From Sva-07 sp963707515 (GTDB lineage: Bacteria; Actinomycetota; Acidimicrobiia; Acidimicrobiales; Ilumatobacteraceae): a DNA stretch of 64,000 nucleotides. The number at the start of each line of letters is the position of its first letter. Position 1 is the stretch's first letter. The stretch covers positions 1,488,001 to 1,552,000 of the forward strand of contig CAVPQI010000001.1 of the NCBI GenBank assembly GCA_963707515.1, written 5' to 3'. The notes beneath the pieces are model-generated. The model made no database searches, had not been told where the DNA came from, and saw only the letters and a program-made list of their open reading frames with translations. The position numbers were made by a program, and so were the translations under genes. Shown here one piece after another: positions 25,297-34,052 of this stretch.

Positions 25297-25454
25297 TGAC
25301 ATGAGACACGACGCCCGCTCCGGCGACACTCCGAAACGGTCCGACGCCCGCCTGCTCACGACCGCTTTCCCGGCCGGCGGGCGACGTGTTTCAGAAGATG
25401 AACACTCGGTCCAAGGTCTTGCATCGGCTCGGCGGGGCGGCACACCGTGGGGGC

Positions 25455-26450
25455 ATGGCGAACATCTCGAGTGTTCTGACCGTGCCCGCAGCACGCCGGG
25501 TCGCGGGCGAACGCACCCCCCTGGCGGCGGTGTCGGCGGTGCCGCTGATCGTGGTGTGCGCGGTGGCCGCGGCCGTCGTCGTCAACGGTGACGCCGACGA
25601 CCGGGTCACCCTGGTGGCGGTCACGGCGCTCGCCGGGATCGCCCTCGCGGCCGTTCGCTGGACGCCCGATCATCGCCAGCCGGCATGGCGCCCGCTGACG
25701 ATGCCATTCGCCGCCTCGATCGTCGTCGTCGCCGCCGCCCTCGTCGCCGTCCGGTGGATCCCGGGCGTCGAGGGGTACGACCTCGTCGGGCCGGCGACGA
25801 CCTCGGCGGTCGTCGCCACCTACCTCGTCACGTGGGGCTTCCGTAGCCAGCCGCTGCTGCGCACGATCGCCGTGCTCAGCGCGCTCACCTGGTCGTCGGT
25901 TGCCGCCACGGCGTACGACGTGGTGCACGCCTCGCTGCAGACGCCGTCGGAGCTGGTGTACCGGCGTCTCGCCGAGCTGCGCGTGTTCGGCATCGGCGAC
26001 GAGCCGTGGCGGCTGTTCACCGCCGAGCTGCACCGCGGCACGATCGTCGTCATCGCCACCGTCGTCTTGTGCTCGGTGGTCAGCCGCCGGCGGGCACCAC
26101 TGACGGCGGCGCTCGAACTGTTGCTGACCGTGTGCGCCGCGCTCATCGTCCACCACGCCATCGTGTTGGCGTCGCCGCTCGATCAGTACGCCACCGACAC
26201 CAGTGCACCGCTGTCGACGCTGCCGGTCTACGAGTTGGCGATCGCCGCCGGGGCGGCGGTGGCGCTCGGCGCCGTGCGCCAGTTGCGCCGCGGCGACGAG
26301 CAGGCGGCACTGCCTCCCTCGACGGTCGACGACGAGCTCGCCGCTCGTGACCCGGTCATCTTCGGCGTCGAGGCAGGCCGCCGCCGCGTTGCCGTGGCGT
26401 TGACCTTCAGTGGCCTCGCGCCACTCCTCGCCGTCACGCTGACGGCCTGA
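25455..26450 (+). CDS. Polytopic membrane protein of unknown function
   Basis: 331 residues with about eight hydrophobic helices (for example PLIVVCAVAAAVVV, FAASIVVVAAALVAV and LLLTVCAALIVHHAIVL) and an Arg-rich C-terminal part. No family recognised. The ATG at 25455 (MANISSVLTV) is preferred over an ATG-poor upstream extension. It is followed after 104 bp by the three-domain glycosyltransferase/acyltransferase/hydrolase gene on the same strand. It may therefore take part in the same surface-glycan process; this is inference from position only. Confidence 0.65.
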   Translation: MANISSVLTVPAARRVAGERTPLAAVSAVPLIVVCAVAAAVVVNGDADDRVTLVAVTALAGIALAAVRWTPDHRQPAWRPLTMPFAASIVVVAAALVAVRWIPGVEGYDLVGPATTSAVVATYLVTWGFRSQPLLRTIAVLSALTWSSVAATAYDVVHASLQTPSELVYRRLAELRVFGIGDEPWRLFTAELHRGTIVVIATVVLCSVVSRRRAPLTAALELLLTVCAALIVHHAIVLASPLDQYATDTSAPLSTLPVYELAIAAGAAVALGAVRQLRRGDEQAALPPSTVDDELAARDPVIFGVEAGRRRVAVALTFSGLAPLLAVTLTA

Positions 26451-26554
26451 TCCATCACCACCCCGAACACCCGATTACCTCCCTCACCCGACTACTCGGT
26501 CTCGACGCGGGCGCGTCCCTCCGTTCACCCCCCACCGGAAACGAGGCAACCCCC

Positions 26555-29500
26555 ATGGCCGCTCCCTCAGCAGTCGACGTCGCCCTCACGTCGGGCTCCG
26601 GCCCGGCGATCACCCCACCCAACGATGACGAGGTCTGGTCGTACGTCGCCGGCGAAGGTCGCCGGTTCCTGCAGTTCTCGGCGTTCTCGCGCGTCTGCCT
26701 CGGTGGCGCGCTGGTCTTCTTGTCACTGCGCGGCGCCTGGCTGCTGCTGCTCCTGCCCTTCGCCGTGGCGGTCGTCGTCGGCGGTCTGATCAACATGATG
26801 TGGTCGACGCAGGTGCCGGCGTTCGATCGCGCCCATCACGACGCGCTCCGCGCCCGTGCCGAGTCGGCCGGCCTCGCCCCGACCGTCGACGTGCTGATCT
26901 GCACGTGTGGCGAGGATCCGGCGATCGTCGAGAACACGATCGCCCATGCCGTCGGTCTCCGATGGCGGGCGCCGGTGCGCGTCCACGTGCTCGACGACCG
27001 CGGATCGGACGAGATCCGGCGCGCCGCCGCACGATGGGGCGCGACCTACCTGTCGCGACCGGACCGGGGCTGGATGAAGAAGGCCGGCAACCTGCGATAC
27101 GGCTACGAACGCACCGATGGCGACCTGATCCTCGTGCTCGACGCCGACTTCGCGGTGCGCCCCGACTTCCTCGAGCACACGGTCCCGTACTTCGCCGACG
27201 AGGAGTTGGCGATCCTCCAGACCCCGCAGTACTTCCGCGTCTCCCCCGACAACTGGGTCGAGCGTGGCGCCGCCGCGCAGCAGGAGCAGTTCTACCGCGT
27301 CGGCCTGCGAGCCCGCAGCGCTCACGGCGGAGCGATCTGCGTCGGCACCAACGCCGTGTACCGCCGATCGGCGCTCGACGAGCGCGGTGGCATGGCGTTG
27401 CTCGAGCACTCCGAGGACATCTTCACCGGCATGAAGGTGGTCGACGCCGGCTACCGCGTCGACTACCTCGCGCTGCCGCTCGCCGCCGGGATGACACCGG
27501 ACAACACCGCCGCGCTGGCCTCGCAGCAGTACCGCTGGGCGCGCGGCAACTTCGCCCTCGCCGGCGCCCCGCTGATGAAGCGGGTCAAGCTCAAGCCGAT
27601 GCAGCGCCTCGGCTTGTGGGACGGCTGGCTGTTCTACGTCACGAGCGCCCTCAGCCCGATCGTCGCCGTGTTCGTCCCGATCGTGACCCTCGCCGAGGCA
27701 CCCGAGGCGATCACCTTGACCCCGGCGGCGATGATCCTGCCCGCCCTGTTCACCGAGTTCTACCTCCAGCCGCGCTGGCTGTTCCTCTCCGACGGCAAGG
27801 CGTCGCGCCGTGTCGGCCTCGTCTCCCAGGTGGCCCACCTCCACGCCCTCCGCGACCACCTGACCGACCGCACCCAGGAGTGGGTGCCGACCGGTGGGAC
27901 GCAACAACTGCGGCGCGCCACCGACCGCATCCCCGACCACATCGCCGTCGGTGCGGTGTGTGGGTTCGTCACGGCGATGACGCTGCTCGTCGCCCGCGTC
28001 ATGACGGGGTGGCCGCTGATCGATCTGGCGCCGGTCGGCATCCTCGCCGCCATCGCCCTGCCCGCCGCGCTCGGCACGACCCGACCGCCCGTCGTCGAAC
28101 ATGTCGACGCCGCACCGACGCGGGGCATCGACGAGGGACGCGACTCGTTCCTCGACGTGGTGCGCGCCGTGTCGATCGTGCGCGTGATCTTCTGGCACGC
28201 ACTCGGCTTCTGGTGGATCTCGTGGGCGTTCGCGGCGATGCCCGCGGTGTTCTACGTGTCGGGTGCGGTGCTCACCAAGAGCATCCGCCGGGCGTCGTGT
28301 TGGACGGTGGTCAAACGACGATTGCGCCGCCTCGTGGTGCCGTTCCTCGCCTTCTCGGCGATCTCCGTCGGGCTCGTGGCGATCGCCGATCCCGACGGGT
28401 TGCGCACTGCGCTCCCCGAGGTCGTCTCGTGGGTCGTTCCCTACCGGGCACCGGCGGCGCTGCCATGGGAAGGCGGCTGGCTGTCGACACCGCTGTGGTT
28501 CCTGCGCGCCCTCGTGATCGTGCTGCTGCTCACCCCGGTCGTGCGCCCAATCCTCGAACGGGTGCCGCGGACCATCAGTGCCGTCGTGTGGTTGGCATCG
28601 TTGGTGCTGCTCGACCGCTGGGTCGAGACCCGTGACGGCGAGACGATGACCGCCGTCGCACGCGGCGTCGCCGACATCGTCTGCTTCGGTGGCTTCTTCT
28701 GGCTCGGCATGATCGGCCACCAGCTGCGCTACCGCATCTCGCGCGCCGTGCGCATCGCCGGTGCCGTGCTGTTCCTCGCCGGCGCGATCGCGGTGGCGAT
28801 GTGGCGCCCGCCGGTCGACATGGTCGTCAACAACTCAGCGGCCATCTTCGGCCTCGTCGGCCTGGCGTGGCTGCTGGCGATGCTCGCCGTCGAGGACCAG
28901 TTGCGGGCGCTCGGCAACATCCCGGCGATCGGCCGCTTCGTCGGGTGGATCACCGACAACGCGATGACCATCTACCTCTGGCACACGCTGGTGCTGGTCG
29001 TCGTCTTCTACCTCGTCGGCGCCCCCGCGTCGCTCGGCCAGTACGTGATCTTTGCGGTCGTGTTCAGCGCCCTGCTGCCGATCGTCGTGATCGCCACGAG
29101 GCCGCTGGAGACGCTCGGCGACCGGCGCGGGGTGCGTCCGAAGCTGCGACTGGTCCCGATCGCTGCGCTCGTCATCGCGCTGGCGGTGCTCGCCACCCAG
29201 CCGACCCTGTTCCCGACGCTCGACGACGCGGTCGGTCCGCCGATCCCGTCGGGCCGACCGGTGAGCACCGACGACGACGACGCCGTCACGGTGACCGAGC
29301 GCGAGGCGATGGCGGTCAGCGCCGATGCCTGGCTCCAGGGGCACCGTGTCGACGGCGCGGCGTTCGCCGAGATCGGCCAGGACTCCGGCGGTGAGCTCGA
29401 GCTCGGCCAGTTCGGCGACGCCGAGGTGCTCGACCCGGAGGCCAAGTTCGAGGTGCTGAGCGTCAGCAAGACGTTCGTCGCCGCAGCGGCGCTGCAACTC

Positions 29501-30265
29501 GTCGACGAGGGGCGCTTGACGCTCGACGATCCGCTGCCCGCGGTCGACGGTGTCGACGAGCGGATCACCGACTCGCTGTCGCTGCGTCGGCTGCTGAGTC
29601 ACGCCACCGGGATGCGCGACTACCGCGAGAGCGCCGGGTACCAGCAGGAGATGTCGCTCAGCGCGCCCGCGGCCGTGGAGCTCGGCGCCGCGAGCGCCGA
29701 CCTCGACTCGACCACGTCGAGCTACGCGGCGACGAACTACCTGCTCGTCGGGCTGGTCATCGAGGCGGTGACGGACGAGCCGCTCGACGTCGTGTTGCAG
29801 GAGCGCATCTTCGATCCGCTCGGGCTCGACGACACCAAGCTGGTCAACAACGCCCGCGAGGGCTTCGTCGGCCACGCCTCCGGTGGTGTCGTGTCGACGC
29901 TGCCCGACATCGCCCGCTGGTACGACTCGCTGATGCGTCAGCGGAGCGTGCTCTCCGACGAGATGCTCCACGAGATGCTGTGGGGCGGGATCGATTACCA
30001 GCAGAGCGCCGGACTCGGGGCGTGGCGGCACTGCCCGTGCGACCCACCGACGCCCGAGCGACCGGAACCGTTCCTGTACGTGTCCCACGACGGCGGCGAC
30101 GTGCGCGTGCTGTACATCCCGTCGCGCGACACGGTGCTCGTCATCCGCCTGTCCGAGCCGCTCTACGGGCCGACGCAGCTCGTCGGTGACATCGACGACC
30201 TCGTCTTCGCCGTGTCGGATCGCCGGGCGATCGCCGATCGGCAGCTCGCCGGGTCAGGAAGCTGA
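26555..30265 (+). CDS. Three-domain protein: GT2 glycosyltransferase, acyltransferase-3, serine hydrolase
   Basis: 1236 residues in one uninterrupted frame. Residues 1-500 form a cellulose-synthase-like GT2 with two N-terminal membrane helices, D147/D148, DAD (196-198), SED (286-288) and QQYRW (324-328), then further helices. Residues 530-850 form an acyltransferase-3 domain (FLDVVRAVSIVRVIFWHAL with H548, VFYVSGAVL, and about ten helices). Residues 900-1236 form a class-C beta-lactamase-type serine hydrolase with SVSK (Ser969, Lys972) and HDGG (His1178). The usual YxN motif reads YAA (1057-1059), lacking the Asn. A plausible role is polymerising a glycan at the membrane, acylating it, and trimming or transferring acyl or peptide groups outside. 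Its end overlaps the convergent helicase gene by 12 bp. Confidence 0.88.
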   Translation: MAAPSAVDVALTSGSGPAITPPNDDEVWSYVAGEGRRFLQFSAFSRVCLGGALVFLSLRGAWLLLLLPFAVAVVVGGLINMMWSTQVPAFDRAHHDALRARAESAGLAPTVDVLICTCGEDPAIVENTIAHAVGLRWRAPVRVHVLDDRGSDEIRRAAARWGATYLSRPDRGWMKKAGNLRYGYERTDGDLILVLDADFAVRPDFLEHTVPYFADEELAILQTPQYFRVSPDNWVERGAAAQQEQFYRVGLRARSAHGGAICVGTNAVYRRSALDERGGMALLEHSEDIFTGMKVVDAGYRVDYLALPLAAGMTPDNTAALASQQYRWARGNFALAGAPLMKRVKLKPMQRLGLWDGWLFYVTSALSPIVAVFVPIVTLAEAPEAITLTPAAMILPALFTEFYLQPRWLFLSDGKASRRVGLVSQVAHLHALRDHLTDRTQEWVPTGGTQQLRRATDRIPDHIAVGAVCGFVTAMTLLVARVMTGWPLIDLAPVGILAAIALPAALGTTRPPVVEHVDAAPTRGIDEGRDSFLDVVRAVSIVRVIFWHALGFWWISWAFAAMPAVFYVSGAVLTKSIRRASCWTVVKRRLRRLVVPFLAFSAISVGLVAIADPDGLRTALPEVVSWVVPYRAPAALPWEGGWLSTPLWFLRALVIVLLLTPVVRPILERVPRTISAVVWLASLVLLDRWVETRDGETMTAVARGVADIVCFGGFFWLGMIGHQLRYRISRAVRIAGAVLFLAGAIAVAMWRPPVDMVVNNSAAIFGLVGLAWLLAMLAVEDQLRALGNIPAIGRFVGWITDNAMTIYLWHTLVLVVVFYLVGAPASLGQYVIFAVVFSALLPIVVIATRPLETLGDRRGVRPKLRLVPIAALVIALAVLATQPTLFPTLDDAVGPPIPSGRPVSTDDDDAVTVTEREAMAVSADAWLQGHRVDGAAFAEIGQDSGGELELGQFGDAEVLDPEAKFEVLSVSKTFVAAAALQLVDEGRLTLDDPLPAVDGVDERITDSLSLRRLLSHATGMRDYRESAGYQQEMSLSAPAAVELGAASADLDSTTSSYAATNYLLVGLVIEAVTDEPLDVVLQERIFDPLGLDDTKLVNNAREGFVGHASGGVVSTLPDIARWYDSLMRQRSVLSDEMLHEMLWGGIDYQQSAGLGAWRHCPCDPPTPERPEPFLYVSHDGGDVRVLYIPSRDTVLVIRLSEPLYGPTQLVGDIDDLVFAVSDRRAIADRQLAGSGS

Positions 30266-32194
30266 GGGTGCGAGCAGCCGCGGCACCGCCGCCGACGTGA
30301 CGAAGTGCAGCTCCTGGACGGCGCGGGTCATCGCCACGTAGAGCAGCCGGGCACCGCGCGGGGTGACCTCGGCGTCGGTTCCCTCTCCGAGGATCACGTG
30401 CGGCTCGACGACGACGACGCCGTCGAACTCGAGGCCCTTGACCGCCTCGGCGGTGAACACGGGGATCTCGTTCGCCGCCAGTTCGTGGACGTGATCGACG
30501 ACGGTCAGGCCGTGTTCGATCACGGCGGCGGCGATCGCCTCGTGCAGTTCGGCGGGGGCGACGATGCCGCTGACGCGTCGACGGTGCTTCAGCGTCGCCA
30601 CCACGGCGGCGACCCCGTCGGCGAGCCCCACCGGGTCGCTGCGGTGCCAGTGGGGAGCGTCGCCGGCGTGGCGCACGCTGCGGCTCGCCGTGGCCTCGAC
30701 GCCCGTGTGCGGCAGCAGCCGGTTGGCGACCTCGAGGATCGGTTCGGGCACGCGGTAGCCGATGGTCAGGTCGGCGATCGTTCCGGCGTCGTCGGCGACG
30801 CCGAGGTGGGCGAACACCGCCGACCACCGCTCCTGGCCGGCGGGCGTGGTCGACTGGGCGACGTCGCCGACGAGCGTCATCGACCCGCTCGGGCTGCGCC
30901 GGCCGATCACCCGCAGCGCGACCGCCGAGTGATCCTGCGCCTCGTCGACGATGACGTGGCCGTACGTGAACGGCGACCCGTTGAGCAGCGAGTTGGCCTC
31001 GTCGACGAGCAACTGATCGGCGCGGGTCCAGCGGCGACGCTTCCCCGACGGGCCGGGCACCAGGCGATCGACGAGTGTGATCGGCTTCTGCGTCGGCCAG
31101 GCGGCGTTGATCGCGGCCTTCAGCGGCGCCGCCTTCGACCACGCCTCGTCGCTGCCGGTGCGCCGCAGCAGTTCGCGCTGGGCGAGCACCCGCATCCGCT
31201 CGCGACGCTGGTTCAGCGGGCTCGTGCCGCCCTTGGCGGTCGCCAGCCACTCGGCGAACAGCGCCCGATCGATGACGTGGACGCGGGTGCCGATCGGGAT
31301 GCGGATGTCGTCGTCGGGCGGCTGGATGCGGTCGAGCGCCGCCCGTTCGAGATCGTCGAGGCGCGCTGCGTCGCCCTTCCACCGGGCGAGCTCGACGTCA
31401 TCGGTCGCCGTCACCTCGACCCGCGGGATGCACAGCTCGTCGATCGTCGCCTGCCGCACGGTGCGCTCACCGAGCGACGGCAGGACGTGGCCGATGTAGT
31501 CGAGGAACGCCTTGTTCGGGCCGACGACGAGGACACCGTCACGAGCCAACCGTCGGCGGTGCTCGAACAGCAGATAGGCGGCGCGGTGCAGGGCGACGGC
31601 GGTCTTGCCGGTGCCGGGACCACCTTGGACCACCAGCACCTGGTCGATCGAGGAACGGATCACGACGTCCTGTTCGGCCTGGATCGTCGACACGATGTCG
31701 CGCATCACACCCGAGCGCTCGGCGCCGATCTCGGCGAGCACCGGGTCGGGGATGCCGCCGGCCACCTCGCCGGCATCGGGGTCGTCGAGGTGCTCGTCGA
31801 GGTAGGCGACGATCTCGCCGTCGTCGAGCGTGAACCGCCGCCGGAAGTCGACGCCGAGCGGATCGACCGACGTGGCGCGGTAGAACGGCGACGCGATCGG
31901 CGCCCGCCAGTCGACGACGACCGGATCGTGGTGATCGTCCTCGATGTGCCGGCGACCGATGTACCACTCGTCGATGCGGCCGAAGAAGTCACCGGCGCCC
32001 GGACTGGCGAGGTCGTCGAGGGCGTCGGCGACGGTCACCTCGATGTACTCCTTGGTGATCGCGTCCGCGGCACCCTCGGGATCGACGGCCCGCAACCGCT
32101 CGATCATCCGGTCGCGACAGGCGCGCGAGAACCGCAACTGGGCGCGCTCGGCGTCGAGCTCGGGGAACAGATCGGCCGACACAGGGTCGACCAC
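30254..32194 (-). CDS. HelD-like UvrD-superfamily helicase / RNA polymerase recycling factor
   Basis: 646 residues. Walker A is VVQGGPGTGKTAVALHRAAY, a HelD-type signature, preceded by the N-terminal region with FFGRIDEWYIGRRH and VVDWRAPIASPFYRA. DEAQDHS is the Walker B motif, and later motifs include TIGYRVPEPI, AEAVKGLEFD and LYVAMTRA. HelD proteins of actinobacteria (class II) remove stalled RNA polymerase from DNA using ATP. An alternative is a DNA helicase IV. The start is a GTG at 32194. The 3' end overlaps the three-domain gene on the opposite strand. Confidence 0.85.
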   Translation of the reverse strand: MVDPVSADLFPELDAERAQLRFSRACRDRMIERLRAVDPEGAADAITKEYIEVTVADALDDLASPGAGDFFGRIDEWYIGRRHIEDDHHDPVVVDWRAPIASPFYRATSVDPLGVDFRRRFTLDDGEIVAYLDEHLDDPDAGEVAGGIPDPVLAEIGAERSGVMRDIVSTIQAEQDVVIRSSIDQVLVVQGGPGTGKTAVALHRAAYLLFEHRRRLARDGVLVVGPNKAFLDYIGHVLPSLGERTVRQATIDELCIPRVEVTATDDVELARWKGDAARLDDLERAALDRIQPPDDDIRIPIGTRVHVIDRALFAEWLATAKGGTSPLNQRRERMRVLAQRELLRRTGSDEAWSKAAPLKAAINAAWPTQKPITLVDRLVPGPSGKRRRWTRADQLLVDEANSLLNGSPFTYGHVIVDEAQDHSAVALRVIGRRSPSGSMTLVGDVAQSTTPAGQERWSAVFAHLGVADDAGTIADLTIGYRVPEPILEVANRLLPHTGVEATASRSVRHAGDAPHWHRSDPVGLADGVAAVVATLKHRRRVSGIVAPAELHEAIAAAVIEHGLTVVDHVHELAANEIPVFTAEAVKGLEFDGVVVVEPHVILGEGTDAEVTPRGARLLYVAMTRAVQELHFVTSAAVPRLLAPSAS

Positions 32195-32239
32195 GCTACC
32201 GAGTTGTGCCGGTGCGACGGCGTGGGGATTTCCGGCCGG

Positions 32240-33250
32240 TCAGGCGGCGCAGCGACGGGGTGGGCCCGTCGCCATGACGTTGCCGTCGGGGAGCGCGATG
32301 CGCAGTTCACGATCGGGACCGAGGGTGATGGTCCAACCGTCGTGGTGGATCTTGGCGTGATGTTGGTGGCAGACGGGGATCAGATTGACGAGATCGGTTC
32401 TCCCGCCGTGGCGCCACCAGACGACGTGGTGGATCTTGCACTGGTCGAAGCACACCGCGCAGCCCGGGATCGGACACGTGGCGTACATCGCCCGCAGTGC
32501 TCGCCGTTGGGCCCGGTTGGCCAACCGGGTCGTGCGTCCGAGTTCGAGCTCGCCGGGAGCATGGATGACGACACCGTTGCGCACGACGACCGGCACCAGA
32601 TCGGCCGTGCCGGCGTTGATCAGCTCGGCGACGATGCTGTTGGGAAGCTCGATCGGGATCGGCCACGTGATCTGCCACCCGGCACCGGGGTCGAACCGGG
32701 CACGGAGGTTCCACATACCGTCGCCGTCGACCCACGACGAGAGTGTTGTCGCCTGCTTCTGCCGAGCGAGGCGGTCGATGCCGTCGTCGCGCTGGATCGA
32801 CTTCGCCAACTGGCGAACCCGCTTGGTCCACTGCTCGATCGTCGTCAGCGCGGCCACATCGGCCAGGGCGTCGCACCGCTCGGTGAGCTCACCGCGTTGG
32901 CCGGCGTCGAGCATCGACGCAGCCCGAGTGATCGAGTCGACATGGCCGGCCGTGATCGCTCCCTGCGCCAACGCATCGGCCAGCTTGGGTGTGGCGTTCA
33001 GCGTCTTCGACCGTTCGAGGGTCTTGCCGGCGTGATGCAACGTGTGCCGCGTGGAGTCGGCGATCGCCCCCTCGGGGAAGGACACCGTGGCCGCCAACCG
33101 GCGCACGAGGTCGGCCTCGGTGGCATCGCACCAGGCGCGAACCGCCGCCAGGTCGCCGAGTGCACGCTCGAGCCCACGACGGTTGGCCGCAGCGTCAGCC
33201 CGTACGGCGTCGGCCCGCCGGACCCGCTCGATGACTGCCCCCGCACTCAT
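32240..33250 (-). CDS. DUF222 / HNH endonuclease family protein
   Basis: 336 residues. The N-terminal two thirds is the helical DUF222 region common in actinobacteria. The C-terminus is an HNH nuclease domain with CPIPGCAVCFDQCKIHHVV and a second half LVNLIPVCHQHHAKIHHDGW that supplies the catalytic and metal-binding His, Asn and Cys residues. These multicopy genes (13E12-like) are often considered selfish or repeat-associated elements; their target is unknown. The ATG at 33250 is 38 bp from the divergent phosphotransferase. Confidence 0.88.
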   Translation of the reverse strand: MSAGAVIERVRRADAVRADAAANRRGLERALGDLAAVRAWCDATEADLVRRLAATVSFPEGAIADSTRHTLHHAGKTLERSKTLNATPKLADALAQGAITAGHVDSITRAASMLDAGQRGELTERCDALADVAALTTIEQWTKRVRQLAKSIQRDDGIDRLARQKQATTLSSWVDGDGMWNLRARFDPGAGWQITWPIPIELPNSIVAELINAGTADLVPVVVRNGVVIHAPGELELGRTTRLANRAQRRALRAMYATCPIPGCAVCFDQCKIHHVVWWRHGGRTDLVNLIPVCHQHHAKIHHDGWTITLGPDRELRIALPDGNVMATGPPRRCAA

Positions 33251-33288
33251 GACTCCATCATGCCGAGACGGTGTGACAGGGTTCGCCG

Positions 33289-34020
33289 GTGGGATGGGAG
33301 GCACTGGCGCAGTGGGGTGACGACGTCGAACGCGTCGCGCCGCTCACCGGTGGGATCGCCAACGACGTGTGGAGCGTGCGCATCGGCGGCGAACTGGCGA
33401 TCGGCCGACTCGGCACCCGCAGCGACGACGACCTGGCCTGGGAGACCGGCCTCCTCGAGTACCTCGACCGCTCCGGGCTGACCGTGCCCGTGCCGATCCC
33501 GACGAACGACGGCCGCCGGTTCGTGGACGGGCTGGCGGTGATGACCTACGTCGAGGGTGAGCGCCCCGAGACGGACGCCGACTGGCGCCGCGTCGCCGAC
33601 ACGCTCCGCCACCTCCACCGGCTCACGGCCGACTGGCCGCAGCGACCCGGTTGGCGATCATCGACCGACCTGCTGCACGCCGACCGTGGGACGAAGATCG
33701 ACCTCACCGCGATGCCGGCCGAGGCCGTCGACCGCTGCCGGGCGGCGTGGGCCCGACTCGCCGGCCGCCCGACGTGCGTCGTCCACGGCGACCCGAACCC
33801 CGGCAACGTCCGCATCACCGGGTCGCGGGTGGCGCTGATCGACTGGGACGAGGCACACGTCGACGTCGCCGAGCTCGATCTCGTGCTCCCGCACAACGCC
33901 GCCGCGCTCGACGACGCCACCCTCGACGTCGCGGCGCAGGCGTCTGCCGCGTGGGAAGCGGCGGTCTGTTGGGACGACGACTACGCCGTGAAGCGGCTCG
34001 CCGAGGTCCGTCCGCTCTGA
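33289..34020 (+). CDS. Phosphotransferase of the aminoglycoside/choline kinase fold
   Basis: 243 residues. The kinase catalytic loop VVHGDPNPGNVRI (HGDxxxxN) and the metal-binding segment VALIDWDEA are clear. The N-terminal lobe has LTGGIANDVWSVRI as the nucleotide loop. The substrate (sugar, amino alcohol or antibiotic) cannot be read from the sequence. GTG start at 33289. It is followed after 32 bp by a second protein of the same fold, suggesting an ancient duplication. Confidence 0.8.
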   Translation: MGWEALAQWGDDVERVAPLTGGIANDVWSVRIGGELAIGRLGTRSDDDLAWETGLLEYLDRSGLTVPVPIPTNDGRRFVDGLAVMTYVEGERPETDADWRRVADTLRHLHRLTADWPQRPGWRSSTDLLHADRGTKIDLTAMPAEAVDRCRAAWARLAGRPTCVVHGDPNPGNVRITGSRVALIDWDEAHVDVAELDLVLPHNAAALDDATLDVAAQASAAWEAAVCWDDDYAVKRLAEVRPL

Positions 34021-34052
34021 GACCCTTCCGGTGCCTCGCTACCGTTCACCAC

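Noticed and set aside
26555..28060. GT2 domain as the missing mycofactocin glycosyltransferase MftF
   Set aside because: It has membrane helices and the processive QQYRW motif of cellulose-synthase-like enzymes and is fused to other domains, unlike MftF.
26723..28720. Long minus-strand frame opposite the three-domain glycosyltransferase gene
   Set aside because: Low-complexity His/Arg/Asp composition typical of a shadow frame; no domain or signal is visible.
30305..33481. Plus-strand open frame of more than 1000 codons across the helicase and DUF222 genes
   Set aside because: It spans two well-supported genes on the opposite strand plus their intergenic region, and has shadow composition.
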